Notes under the pieces: generated by a model
The model's input: only the letters and a program-made list of their open reading frames with translations
Databases searched by the model: none
What the model was told of the DNA's origin: nothing
Origin: Okapia johnstoni
Taxonomy: Eukaryota > Chordata > Mammalia > Artiodactyla > Giraffidae
Length of the DNA: 64,000 bases
NCBI GenBank assembly: GCA_024291935.2
Contig: CM044309.1
Location: 37,376,501 to 37,440,500, forward strand
Direction: 5' to 3'
Shown: positions 33,459 through 44,600 of the stretch, piece by piece
How the letters are laid out: each line of letters begins with the position of its first letter
How positions within the stretch are numbered: position 1 is the stretch's first letter
Translations under genes and position numbers: made by a program

Positions 33459-35780
33459 TGATATATATCAGCTGAAATGGCTCAGCTGGGGCTGAGGATC
33501 CACTTCCAAGATGTCTTCCCTCACATGGCTGGCGATTTGTGCTATATGTCTCCAAGAAAGTGGGGAGTGGAAGGCACACTATCTTTACGGTTCCATGAAA
33601 TTCTGAAATCTATACAGGTCCATATTCCAGTTCGTTTATTAGGGCTTAGTACTACTGCCTAGGAATGACTCTCCTTAGGTTGTTGTTCTGACCTTGAGGC
33701 TCTTGGTTTTACCTTCTGTGTCATCTTTTCTTTTCCATAAAGAATGACTGTTTGCCCCTGAGTAGATTTATCAGGCTGCTTTATCTTATAGTGGTTCAGA
33801 AATCTAAAGGTCACTTTTCATGTTTTTTCATTTTCATTTTACTGTCACTGTCCATGTTAGCCCAAGGCATCACTGTTTCCAACCGCAAAATTTACTTAAA
33901 ATTCAGTAGCTTTTAAAATGACTCTTACTCCTGTTCATCTAACCAAAGTCATAGTCAACAATCTTTTTAGGTAAGTCCTTCTCCATTTTTGTCTTCCTGT
34001 AAGACTACTGACATGCAGCTCTCTTAAGAATTTTAGCCATGTTGTTTAATGGAAAAGAGCTATGACCTGTACTCGTAAGGTTCTTAGAGGACTTGATATG
34101 ACTGAGTGAATTTCTAAGGCAATCCTTAAATCTTCAGAGGTATTAAAAATGATGCCATATTCCCACTCTGGATTTGATATGTGCTCGGAAATCCATTCTC
34201 ATTTGAGAATCTTGGAGAGGCCAGTAATATGAAAAGCTTTTTTTTTTCTAATTTCACAAGACCTGGCAGTTTATATATATCTCCTTTAAATTCACTTGAA
34301 AAGTAAACAATACTTTTAAAACTCATTTCTTTTCTCTCTCATTTTGATAGGATAGTTATACTGATTGCTGTTTAAGTCCCAGTAGGAGACTATAGATAGA
34401 CAGGGAAAACTAGGAAACTTTGAGAGACCACTGTAAGTTAAGAATCACTCAAGAAAGCAATCAGAACATCGTGGAATGAAGCATGCTTGCTTAACTATAA
34501 AGTCAAAAAAGCACAAGATATGCCTCAGGCCATTAGGTGGAAGAAGATTGTCACCACTCTTTCACTGACTTGAATAGGAGCTATCATAATCCTAGACTGA
34601 CTTCATAAGGTCACACAATCTCCTGCCTGATATGAAAGGGGAGCTGGTGATGTAAGCCTGATGGCTATTTGAAGAAGGCAGTCTTTTCCCTCTCCCCCAC
34701 TTTCCTTTGACTAGAAAGTTGTAGCCAACTTAATCCTGGAGGGCAGAGCTCCCTCGTCAACATACTTGCATCTCTCAATAGCATCCTATGTTAATAAATC
34801 TAATTCTTGCTTATCATTTTGCCTCTCGCTGAATTCCTTCTGTTCTGAGACACAAAGGACCTGATCCTCAGTAAGTCCAGACTCCAGGTGAGTGGTTCTA
34901 ATTAAAACATTTTGAGTTCAAATCCTAATTAGGGCTTTGGCCAGGTTTGAGTCCTGGCATGTAGGTTCAATCCCAGTCTGAGGTTCATAGTTTCACTTTT
35001 GTCAAAATCATCTGTGAGAAGGAATTGGGTGGAAATTGCAGTAGCCTGCCCAGTAACCTCTAACTAGATCATTCAGTTCATTAGATGCATGTTCTGTCTT
35101 CCACATTGTCAAAGGCTAATTGTGGTTACACTCTTTGTCACTATGTAACAAGGGTCTCCTTTCTTCCAGCTTCCAATAATGTCTTCCTCTTATTCTTTAA
35201 GCCATCACTAACATCTTTGAGTGCCATCAAAGATGTGTTAATAACATTTTCAAGACTCTTTAATATTTCCCTGACATCTTCCTCAAAGTCCTTCCAGCTT
35301 TCAACCATTATCCAGCCCCCAAGAAGCATGTTTTATATTTTGCTGTGGTAGCACCCTACTTCTAATTAACAAACTTGATTGTGCTTATCTATTACTACCT
35401 GAAATCTATTCCAAAATCTAGTGACTTAAAAGAGAAGTAACATTAATTCTGATCATGATTTTCCCATTAGGTGAAGGCTGAAAAATAGCTCATCTCTGTT
35501 TCACTTGACATCAACTGGGGCAAAGGTGAGGGATTGTTCTCTCTTGAAGACCTGTGCATTCATATGTCTACCAGTAGATGCTGGTTGTCAGCTGAGACCT
35601 TAGCTGGGGATGGTGACTAGGACACCTACACACGGCCTCTCCGTTTGACCCAGGCCTCCTCACAGTAGGGGGGATAGTTTCTATGGGCAATTATCCTAAG
35701 GAGAGAGCTGGACAGAAGACTGATCACCTTTTATGATCTAGGCTGAGTTGAGTTTTATGAGATAAGGTAAGCAAAAGAGT
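33459..35780 (-). mobile_element. MLT1-like ERVL-MaLR remnant (LTR - internal - LTR)
   Basis: 33475-33600 ('ctgaggatccacttccaaga', 'cctcacatggctggcgattt') and 35381-35700 ('ctggttgtcagctgagacct', 'acctacacacggcctctccg') are two copies of an MLT1-type LTR in the same antisense direction. Between them, 35085-35380 reads as the start of MaLR internal sequence on the minus strand ('gggtgctaccacagcaaaat', 'agctggaaggactttgagga'). The left part of the internal region (33660-34430) is assigned mainly by position. A different LTR (34432-34908) is nested within. No intact viral gene remains. Confidence 0.55.
34432..34908 (+). mobile_element. Nested endogenous retrovirus LTR (sense)
   Basis: Begins 'tgtaagttaagaatcactca', contains 'gaatgaagcatgcttgctta', a polyadenylation signal AATAAA near 34793 followed by 'gcctctcgctgaattccttc', and ends near 'aattaaaaca'. 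The layout (TG start, AATAAA, about 470 bp) is that of a ruminant ERV LTR. Some leader-like sequence may extend to about 35010. Family not assigned. Confidence 0.5.
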
Positions 35781-36302
35781 GAGATCATAATTCTAAACGG
35801 AAACCTTTTCATTTTCTTTTACTTTTTATTTAATGTCTAACCAGATATATTGATTTTGAATAAAAATCTTTAGCCTTCTAAAATTAAAAGTTTATATTAA
35901 AAGTGAAAATTATATAATGTGTGGGTGAGATACTGCTAGATGTACTATACATGAAATAAAATTAGCAGCAAATATAAAATTAAATATTAATTAGCAAATC
36001 ATATATGAATAAACAATATTACCAAAGATGAGAAAATTCTTACTAAATTCTTAACTAAAAGCAAAAAATCATTTAAAGTCTTACAGCAACAAAAAGAGTT
36101 ATAATTATAAACAAATGTAAAAAATCATATGAAGGACCTTTTAATTATCCACCAAATAATTCTCTTTGTATTATGATAATATTTCATAATATTTCATCTG
36201 TATGTTAATTAAAATAAAGCCAGTAACTTCTAATGGCATCTTTAAATGTATTTCTTTGTCCCTGGAAACAAAACAATTCAATGTGTACTGTGTGTTCAAG
36301 GT
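35781..36302. other. Unassigned AT-rich sequence
   Basis: Very AT-rich; no repeat family recognised. Confidence 0.4.
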
Positions 36303-36517
36303 AGATCACTTCAGTCATGTCCGACTCTGTGACACTATGGACTGTAGCCCTTCAGGCTCTTTTGTCCATGGAATTCTCCAGGAATACCGGAGAATACCAG
36401 AGTGGGTTGCCATGCCCTCTTCCAGGGGATCTTCCCAACCCAGGGACTGTACCCAAGTCTCTTATATCTCCTGCATTGGCAGGCATATTCTTTACCACTA
36501 GTGCCACTTGGGAAGCA
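36303..36517 (-). mobile_element. Bov-tA SINE (antisense)
   Basis: 'cacttcagtcatgtccgact', 'gactgtagcccttcaggctc', 'ggttgccatgccctcttcca', 'ctcctgcattggcaggcata'. A short local duplication ('aataccggagaataccagag') lies in the centre. Confidence 0.9.
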
Positions 36518-37252
36518 CCTCAATGTATGCTAAGGTGAAGTGAATATATCAGTTCTAGATAAGATATTTCACTATTAGAGTGTCAGAATTATATGGAACT
36601 TACCCTACAAACTTTAACAACATACTTGCAAAATAACCTTGAGCCCTACATAAATCTAGCCTGGTAAATGCAGAAAGACAAACTTCACTCATCTGTACCA
36701 TCACTCTAACACTTCTGAGGTTATCTGGAGTTTCTTTAGAATTATCATCTTTACAAATACAATTCCTGAGTTATCATACTTCACCATGTAACATTTTTAA
36801 CTTTTAGTAAAATTTGTGTTTTTCTAATTCCACAGCAAAAGTGTTTTCATTTCAAACTAAACCCAAACAAAATAGAGTTACTTATAATTTCACTTAAAGA
36901 AGTAATCATGCTACAATTTTTATCAATATCCTTCTTTTCAATTGCCTCCTTATTCTTCTACTCACTTCCATCTCTCTATTTTTGCTTTTTTTCTAGTTTT
37001 TCTCTGTAATTATCACACACAGCACTTTTTGTCTTAACAATCACTGAGCTAGAATGTCATGATTAAAAAATTTATAGTTAAATGTGACAATATCCTATAC
37101 CTATATTTAAATAATTTAATAAGAATCATTTAACATAGGAAGTTTATGTGTCCATTTCATATATTTAAACATCTGTTATCATAGATAGTCTTACTGGAAA
37201 TGAATTTTTGCACTTACTTAGCACAGCACTTTAGCAAGAGATTTTGGAAACT
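36518..37252. other. Unassigned sequence
   Basis: AT-rich; no repeat or gene recognised. Confidence 0.4.
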
Positions 37253-38247
37253 TTAATGAGAAACCTGTATGCAGGTCAGGAAGCAGCAGTTAGAACTGGA
37301 CATGGAACAACAGACTGGTTCCAAATAGGAAAGGGAGTACGTCAAGGCTGTATATTGTCATCCTGCTTATTTAACTTATATGCAGAGTACATCATGAGAA
37401 ACGCTGGGCTGGAAGATACACAAGCTGGAATCAAGATTGCTGGGAGAAATATCAATAACCTCAGATATGCAGATGACACCACCCTTATGGCAGAAAGTGA
37501 AGAAGAACTAAAGAGCCTCTTGATGAAGGTGAAAGAGGAGAGTGAAAAAGTTGGCTTAAAGCTCAACGTTCAGAAAACTAAGATCATGGCATCTGGACCG
37601 ATCACTTCATGGGAGATAGATGGAGAAACAGTGGAAACAGTGTCAGACTTTGTTTTTTGGGGCTCCAAAAAAACATCAGAATAACTGCTGATGGTGACTG
37701 CAGCCATGAAATTAAAAGACGCTTACTCCTTGGAAGGAAGGTTATGGCCAACCTAGATAGCATATTGAAAAGCAGAGACATTACTTTGCCAACAAAAGTC
37801 CGTCTAGTCAAGGCTATGGTTTTTCCAGTGGTCATGTATGGATGTGAGAGTTGGACGGTGAAGAAAGCTGAGCGCCGAAGAATTGATGCTTTTGAACTGT
37901 GGTCTTGGAGAAGACTCTTGAGAGTCCCTTGGACTGCAAGGAGATCCAATCAATCCATCCTAAAAGAGATCAATCCTGGGTGTTCATTGGAAGGACTGAT
38001 GTTGAAGCTGAAACTCCAATATTTTGGCCACCTCATGGGAAGAGTTGACTCATTGGAAAAGACCCTAATGCTGGGTAGGATTGGGGGCGGGAGGAGAAGG
38101 GGACGACAGAGGATGAGATGGTTGGATGGCATCACTGACTCGATGGACATGGGTTTGGGTAGACTCCGGGAGTTGGTGAGGGACAGGGAGGCCTGGCATG
38201 CTGCAGTTCATGGGGTCGCAAAGAGGAGGACACGACTGAGCGACTGA
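37244..38247 (+). pseudogene. BovB reverse transcriptase, C-terminal half, frameshifted
   Basis: This is the downstream half of the RTE reverse transcriptase that would copy BovB RNA at its target site. The first frame (37244-37684) carries IGKGVRQGCILSSCLFNLYAE, then the catalytic motif YADD at 37466-37477, then [16 protein letters not shown]. Near 37660-37690 an insertion ('ccaaaaaaacatcagaataa') shifts the frame. The C-terminal part continues in another frame (37609-38247) with [36 protein letters not shown] and [15 protein letters not shown] to a stop at the usual place. The apurinic endonuclease domain and RT fingers are missing through 5' truncation, so no active enzyme can be made. Active-site residues themselves are intact. 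Confidence 0.93.
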
Positions 38248-38259
38248 ACTGAACTGAAT
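37253..38259 (+). mobile_element. BovB, 5'-truncated, longest copy in the window
   Basis: About 1 kb of sense BovB from the reverse transcriptase palm through the complete 3' end ('gagcgactgaactgaactga'). This RTE-clade LINE is known to have entered ruminants by horizontal transfer from reptiles. Many CpGs survive, so the copy looks younger than the other BovB fragments here. No convincing target-site duplication was found. Confidence 0.95.
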
Positions 38260-40686
38260 CTTGGATGCTGGTAATGGGGGTTTATGCGAGCTCTCTGTAC
38301 CTCACTAAGTTCTCTCCAAGTCTAAGAAAAAGAAGAAATCATGAGGTCTATTCAAAGACACTTCATAAGTAAACACATTTCTGATTGTGAAATCCATTCA
38401 ATTTAAACATATTTGAAGTGTCATTTGTGCCTTATTGGAAGAGCAGACATGATTCTAGAGGGATGCACCAATGATTCTTACATTAAAGGGATATTTGCTT
38501 CAAAATACAACTTGTATTATTTAAAAGTTCTTTTTCAGCTATGATTCAACCCTGACTTCAAACCATCATCACACTCCCACTGTTTTCTGACTTAAGAGCT
38601 ACCAAGATTGTGTGCCATGATCAAATCCCAGTGTGCTCGAACAAGTTAACTGCTTTGTAAAAGCATTATCTTCTAGGAAGAAAAGAACTGGTCCGGAGAC
38701 AACTATCTACAAGATTTTTGTTGTGGGTGAACGATACTTTTTTTCAAACTTCAGGTATTAAAGGGGAAGCTCAGATAGCAAATGTTACATAGTTCAAAGC
38801 TGCTTTCAGAGAGGTTTCTTTGTGTTACTGTTACCTGAATGAAAAATAAATTGTAAAGGCTAACTGACCAATAAATGGTTTTTAAACATGCAATTTAGTT
38901 GTGCTTTCCCCCCTTTTCATTTGAATCCTGTTTTGATTACCATTTTTCAGAAGCTTTCAAATGTTTATAATTTATCATAAGGACTTTCCTTTCATACAGC
39001 CCTGTACTTCCTTCCAGCGGGCACATCCCAGCATGACTCCAGCATTTACAGAGCAAAGATGACTCCTAATAGCCTAGTTTTTCAACTGCAAGTGGAATAA
39101 AGGCTAATTGCAACAAACCACCTCAGTTTAGTAAAACTAGAAGTCTCCTGGCCAGTCAGACAAATCCATTAGGATTTTATTGGGTCCTAAAAAGAGTTAT
39201 GTGATTCCCTAGGATCCAATCCTTGTCAATCAGGCATGGTAAATTGGATTCTTGAATAGGGAAATCCCTTAGGGAGAGTAGATGTTATCTAGATCAGATG
39301 CAGTGATTTTTTTTCGACTCTGTGCTCACTAGATTCTGTTCTCTCTTTAGTGAACCAATAAAACCATAATAAGTATTGATTAACCCATTACTGAGCATTA
39401 TCCACTGGCTTCTGCCTGGCTGTATTTAAACACTGCATTGTACTTTCACAGTGCCACCGTACAGACACTTGCCTTGCTTTGGCCCACTTGCCAAGATGGC
39501 ACCAAGTGTACTTCTTTTCAGCACAAACTAAATATTTCAATTATACTGCCTCTATCAGCTTCCAAGATGTCCTGCTGGCTTTCTGAAGGAAGAAGACCAT
39601 GCCGTTGTTTCTGGTACAATCGAATATATGTGTAATTCAAATGTTGAGTATTTTCAAATCTCAGGGATTGCTTTTCACTAGTGGAAAAAATAAAAAATCT
39701 CACTACAAGACCTAAGAAAGTTTTTCATGTTGAAAAAGAAATTATCCTGTAGAGTCGTCTTGCATGCATACCTCTTTGGACAAATTATGTAACTTGCAGA
39801 TTATTTACGATATCAATACAGGAAGTTTTCACGTGCACACAGCTGATTTTATTAATTATTGAAAAAATGTTATGACATTCAGTTTTCAGAACTTTGTCTG
39901 AAAGAAAAATCTACAATATTTTCAGAGTTTCCTCCTGAATACTAGCTTGCTCATGGCTCTCTGTTCTTTCTGTGTGCTTCTTAATAGTTAGAAATGCAAA
40001 GATCGGGCAGATAAATTAAGTTTGATTAAAGAGGACAAGGTCATGTGCTGAATGAAGATAGGTCAGTCTCAGGCATCAGAGCAAAACACACACACACTTT
40101 TTACATTTACATTCGCATGAATTATTGTCCTTTTGGAAATTATTTTGTTGCATATTTATCCAGACTCCATATATAGTTTTTAGGGGGAAAAAACACACTT
40201 TGAAAAATTGATGTGTATTTATGTTATTTTGTAGTTTATAGTCCCTGAGCCTATATTGCTTTTTGTGTTCATTACAGAATAGTCATTTGATCAAGTGATT
40301 TTCAATACATTGTCAAAATAAATTACATTCACTTCATTAGATGTACAGGAAGTGTAGCTAAAGCAGGGACAAGTATTAATTTAGGACTCTGCAGAAACTG
40401 ACACTCCATCTTATGACCCTGAGGCTGTATTATTCAAGATACCTAGTGATGGAAGGAAGTCTGTCTCCATAGCAATTACCTAAATCTTTTATCAGTCATT
40501 TCTGGAAAGAAAATTAGAGCAATTGTGTCAGGATGGTCATATGGGCAGAAATTGCACACTCATTCAAACCACTTATGTCTCTGACTTTGTCCTTGCTTGA
40601 TCGCTGCTTTTGTTTACTACTCTGTGTTTGAAAGCTTGATTGGACATGAGCAGACGTGCCAAACTGTAACCACAAAAGGTCGGCCT

Positions 40687-40790
40687 TTTGTTTTCTTCTC
40701 ATTTCTTTCTTCCTTCTTCCTTCCTGCCTTTCTTTGTTTCTTCCTTCTTTTTTTCTTTCTGTTTCTTATTTTTATTTTTCTTTCTTAGTA
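40687..40790. repeat. Polypyrimidine (TTCC/TTTC)n tract
   Basis: About 100 bp almost entirely C and T on the plus strand, with TTCC and TTTC units, grading into T-rich sequence. Confidence 0.92.
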
Positions 40791-41885
40791 AAATTACTGG
40801 ATTGTACTGCTTCACTCTAGTAAACAAATTACTCAAATTAGGCTAACAATATTAAGAAAACTCAATTAGATATACTTAAAATAAGCTGCAGCATCTTTTC
40901 TTACTCATTAGTATTACACTCAGTAATATTTAATAGTAAGGTGAGTGCAAAGAAAATAATGCAAAGAATGTATCTCTTCTCTTATCATATTATATGACAT
41001 GTGAGTATTAATTGATTAAACAACTGATGTCATACCAGGAAACTTGTCAGTGTGGAGGGCCACTGTTTAAATGTGATTTTATTAATCTCATCTAGAAGTT
41101 TTAAACGTATTAAAACAAATTGGTAACCAAAGAAGACTTTCAGATGCACCATGGGAAAAGCTTGAAAAATACCTCCAAACATTCAGATTTTTGCACTGTT
41201 GGATTTTGAAATAAGAATAAAAAGCTTAACTCTTGATCAATAAGAGTTGCAGTTTTCATTGAGTGGTATGAACAACGCAGTCTAAGTTTTCCCTTCAAGT
41301 TCCTTGTTCAGGAAAATTTACAATTAATGGCTTTCTACAACAGCAAAGATATCCCCTTCTTCATGGCTCAGCTAGGGACCTGCCAGACTAATCTATTCCC
41401 AGTGGGCTGGCCATGGTCTTTTACTCTATCTGTCTTAGCATATTGATTTCTGAGCTGTCTTATTGGTTCCTAACATAATTATAGCAGGAGTGGGTCTCTT
41501 AGTACAGCTAATACATTTACACCATGGCATCTAAGGGAGCTTATTATAACGGCATCCGGTAGTGCCACTATAGTTAAGGGTCAGTTTCTATTTCTATTAT
41601 AAAGCCCATTTTTCAGGAATTTTTATCTTAGCAGTTTTAATTTATTCAAAGGGAAAAAAAAACCCAGTGACTTTGTGTCATCCAAGATTCACATCTCTCT
41701 GCCCTTAAAAGTTAATATAACTGAAGTCTCTATCCTTGCCACACTTTTGACATTTTCAAGAAAACAAATGATATTTTCTACTCTCTAAGATCTTTGACGT
41801 AGCAACTAATTTGACACAGAGTTCAGCTGTGGTATCAAGAGAGGTGGTTTTTATAACTTAAATATTTTATGAATAGCATCTATGA

Positions 41886-42377
41886 TTACATTTTCATCTT
41901 CAAAAGGTACGATGATTCCTTGACCCCAAAGATAAAGTAAATACGTTGATCTGCTAAATAGATAGAGATTTGACAGAAACAATATTTCTTGAATAGAAAG
42001 ACACCATCAAGATGATCTTTTACTGAAATATTCATAATAGACTTCTCTTTATAAATATGATAGCATAGTATGTAAAGAAAGAGACATTGTCTGTGTAGGA
42101 CAATTTTGCTCATTTTGCACAAGTTAAGATATACAGAAGATTTCCAACATGACTGATAGAAGATTGGTTTGTATTTTCGTAGATTTAAAAATACGAATTT
42201 GTCTTGTCTAAAAAGTATTATGGTTAATTGGGAGTTAGGTGATCTGGACATGGATGACTCATTCAATTTATGAATGTGCATTTGAAATATTAAGCAGTAA
42301 GTCTCATAAATTAAAATTTTACTGAGGAATTGTGTCCTCAGGTCTTTGAACTCAGTATGGACTCTAGAAAATACCAA
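41886..42377 (-). other. 163-codon open frame, unrecognised, probably chance
   Basis: The longest frame not explained by a transposon. The product is rich in I, L, K, S and Y as expected for translated AT-rich DNA. It has no signal peptide, repeated motif or domain I recognise, and no promoter or splice context. I would not annotate it as a gene without transcript or conservation evidence. Confidence 0.08.
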
Positions 42378-42869
42378 GACTTCCCTGCTAGATTATATCT
42401 GTTTTCTCTGACCATTCTTAGATGTACTGGAAGATGATGTGAAAGATTCAAAGTTAAATTTGTGGTATAGAAAATTCATGATCTTTGAATTTTCCTTGTC
42501 TATATTTATACATGCAAACTCAAATTAGGCTATGGTAAAATGAAATTCATATAACAGCCACTTTGGCACTGGAATTATTTTTATCTTTTATACTTAACAA
42601 CAGCATAAGAACTTGATAGTATATATTACATGATTTGTAATTTGTATATAAAATATATACATTTTACCATCTACAATATATACCTAGATAAATAAACCTT
42701 TCTGATAATGTAAAATTTATTTCCCTAAGAAAATGAAGTTATAATCTGAACATTCATTTCTAAACTGGTTATACATCATCAGTTATACTTCCCCCTACTA
42801 TAATACAAGATTTCATTTAATATTACTGAAATGGGGTTTGTTTCATCTATTACACCTATTTTTATATGT

Positions 42870-43050
42870 GTTAAGCATAAAATGGGAAAAGATTAAAAAA
42901 TCCCTTGTGTACAAAGCTTACAGCTTAGAAAAGTGAAAAGTGTTATAAATGCCATAGTGGAGGTAAGTAAAAAATATTGAGAGATTTAAAGCCCAGAGGA
43001 GATAGTGACAATTTTGGAAAGAGAGTCAAGAAAGGCTTTAAAAGGGATGT
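42870..43050 (-). repeat. L2 LINE 3' region (antisense)
   Basis: 'acaaagcttacagcttagaa', 'ataaatgccatagtggaggt' and 'gagtcaagaaaggcttta' follow, in order, the reverse complement of L2. Ends where Tigger1 begins. Confidence 0.6.
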
Positions 43051-43344
43051 TAATGTCCCCTTTATCTGCAGTTTTACTTTCCCCAGTTTCAGGTACCCAG
43101 AGCCAACTAAAATCCAAAAATATTAAAAAGGAAAATCTCCAAATAATATCATAAGTTTTAAACTGTAGTTTTTTTCTGAGTAGTGAGATGAAAACTCATG
43201 TCCTCTGGCTCTTTCTCATCTTGGATATGAATCATCCCTTCTCTCAGCATATCCCTCCCTGTTAGTCACTTAGCCTTCTAGGTTATCAGATCCACTGAGG
43301 AGATATTGCAGTGCATGTTTTTGTTACCCTGATTCTCCTTAAAA

Positions 43345-43635
43345 ATGGCCCTCAAAACCCAAGAGTAGTGATGCTGGAAATGCAGATATGCCAAAGAGAA
43401 GTCAAAAAGTGCTGCTCTTAAGTGAAAAGGTGAAAGTTCTTGACCTAGATGGGAAGGGAGAGAAGTGTATGCTGAGGTTTCAAAAAATGTTCAGTAAGAC
43501 AAATCATTTATTCATGAAACTGTGAAGAAAGAAAAAGAAATCTGTGCAAGTTTTGCTCTACCATCCAAACTGCAGAAGTTACAAACATCCTGGATGATGA
43601 GTGCTTCATTAAGACAGAAAAGGCATTTTCATGTG
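43345..43635 (+). pseudogene. Tigger1 (pogo-like) transposase, N-terminal fragment
   Basis: The start codon region is at 43345, but an extra base soon after it shifts the frame into stops. Downstream the encoded helix-turn-helix DNA-binding part can still be followed by eye (codons for 'DMPKRS...VLLLSEKVKVLD' and 'KKEKEICASFAL' in shifted frames). The DDE catalytic domain is absent. This is a domesticated-looking family elsewhere (CENP-B relatives) but here it is plainly dead. Confidence 0.7.
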
Positions 43636-43636
43636 T

Positions 43637-44312
43637 TCAGTTCAGTAGAGTCACTCAGTCGTGTCCAACTCTTTGCGACCCCATGAACCACACCACGTCA
43701 GGCCTCCTTGTCCATCACCAACTCCCGGAGTCCACCCAAACCCATGTCCATTGAGTCGGTGATGCCATCCAACCATCTCATCCTCCGTTGTCCCCTTCTC
43801 CTCCTGCCCTCAATTTTTCCCAGCATCAGGGTCCTTTCAAATGAGTCAGCTCTTCGCATCAGGTGGCCAAAGTATTGGAGTTTCAGCTTCAACATGAGCC
43901 CTTCCAATGAACACCCAGGACTGATCTCTTTTAGGATGGACTGGTTGGATCTCCTTGCAGTCCAAGGGACTCTCAAGAGTCTTCTCCAACACCACAGTTC
44001 AAAAGCATCATTTCTTCGGTGCTCAGCTTTCTTTATAGTCCAACTCTCACATCCATATGCAACTACTAGAAAAACCATAGCCTTGACTAGATGGACCTTT
44101 GTTGGCAAAGCAATGTCTCTGCTTTTTAATATGCTGTCTAGGTTGGTCATAACTTTCCTTCCAAGGAGTAAGCATCTTTTAATTTCATGGCTGCAATCAC
44201 CATCTGCAGTGATTTTGGAGCCCAGAAAAATAAAGTCCGCCACTGTTTCCCCATCTATTTTCCATGAAGTGATGGGACCAGATGCCATGATCTCAGTTTT
44301 CTGAATGTTGAC
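43637..44312 (-). mobile_element. BovB (antisense), open C-terminal frame
   Basis: Left end 'gttcagttcagtagagtcac', right end at 'tctcagttttctgaatgttg'. The minus-strand frame 43698-44312 is open through the RT thumb/C-terminal region ([40 protein letters not shown]) for about 200 codons, but it lacks the catalytic YADD part. No target-site duplication seen, and Tigger1 sequence is missing at the junction. Confidence 0.92.
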
Positions 44313-44459
44313 AATAAGATATGTTGAGATACAAAGACCATACAACTTTTATTATAGCATATTATTATAATTGTTCTATTTTGTCATTAGTTATTAATCT
44401 CTTTCACTGCTTAATTTTTCAATTAAGCTTTATCTTAGGTATGTTATGAATAGAAAATA

Positions 44460-44512
44460 ATGTAATATATATGTGTGTATATATATATATATACATATAT
44501 ATATTATATATA
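44460..44512. repeat. AT/GT-rich simple repeat in Tigger1 3' end
   Basis: TA and TATG units expanded at a place where Tigger1 carries a short 'tagtatatatag' stretch. Confidence 0.9.
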
Positions 44513-44600
44513 GTATTCAGTACTATCTGTGGTTTCAGGCATCCACTGGGGGTCTTAGAACATATCCTCTGATATGTTCTAATGGAGGGCTATGATATTT

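Larger units (their letters stand above)
38260..42869. other. Longest stretch free of recognised ruminant repeats
   Basis: 4.6 kb in which I see no Bov-tA, BovB, CHR or L1 tail. It contains sequence of ordinary complexity (for example 38980-39640 and 41280-41620), a pyrimidine-rich tract (40687-40790) and a 163-codon minus-strand frame (41886-42377). No splice-flanked exon or family is recognisable. It could hold conserved non-coding elements; this is inference from repeat absence only. Confidence 0.5.
43053..44594 (+). mobile_element. Tigger1 DNA transposon, internally deleted and split by BovB
   Basis: Left end 'tcccctttatctgcagtttt', 'cagtttcaggtacccagagc', then the transposase start. Right end 'tataattgttctattttgtc', 'tctgtggtttcaggcatcca', 'ctgggggtcttagaacatat' to about 44594. 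Both ends of the pogo-type element are present and flanked by TA, but most of the transposase gene is absent and a BovB (43637-44312) occupies the gap. Confidence 0.8.

Noticed and set aside
37602..37949. 115-codon minus-strand frame and similar ones at 37342 and 37950
   Set aside because: Antisense shadows of the sense BovB coding region; the same text recurs opposite every BovB copy.
37236..38275. Imperfect flank similarity (ttttggaaactttaatg / tcttggatgctggtaatg) as a BovB target-site duplication
   Set aside because: Too many mismatches and a gap; cannot be distinguished from chance.
39415..39480. TATA-like 'ctgtatttaaacactg' after a CCAAT-like motif, possible promoter
   Set aside because: Isolated short motifs in AT-rich DNA; no downstream exon, CpG enrichment or initiator context.
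43708..44304. 198-codon plus-strand frame
   Set aside because: Antisense shadow of the BovB reverse transcriptase C-terminus, which is open on the minus strand.
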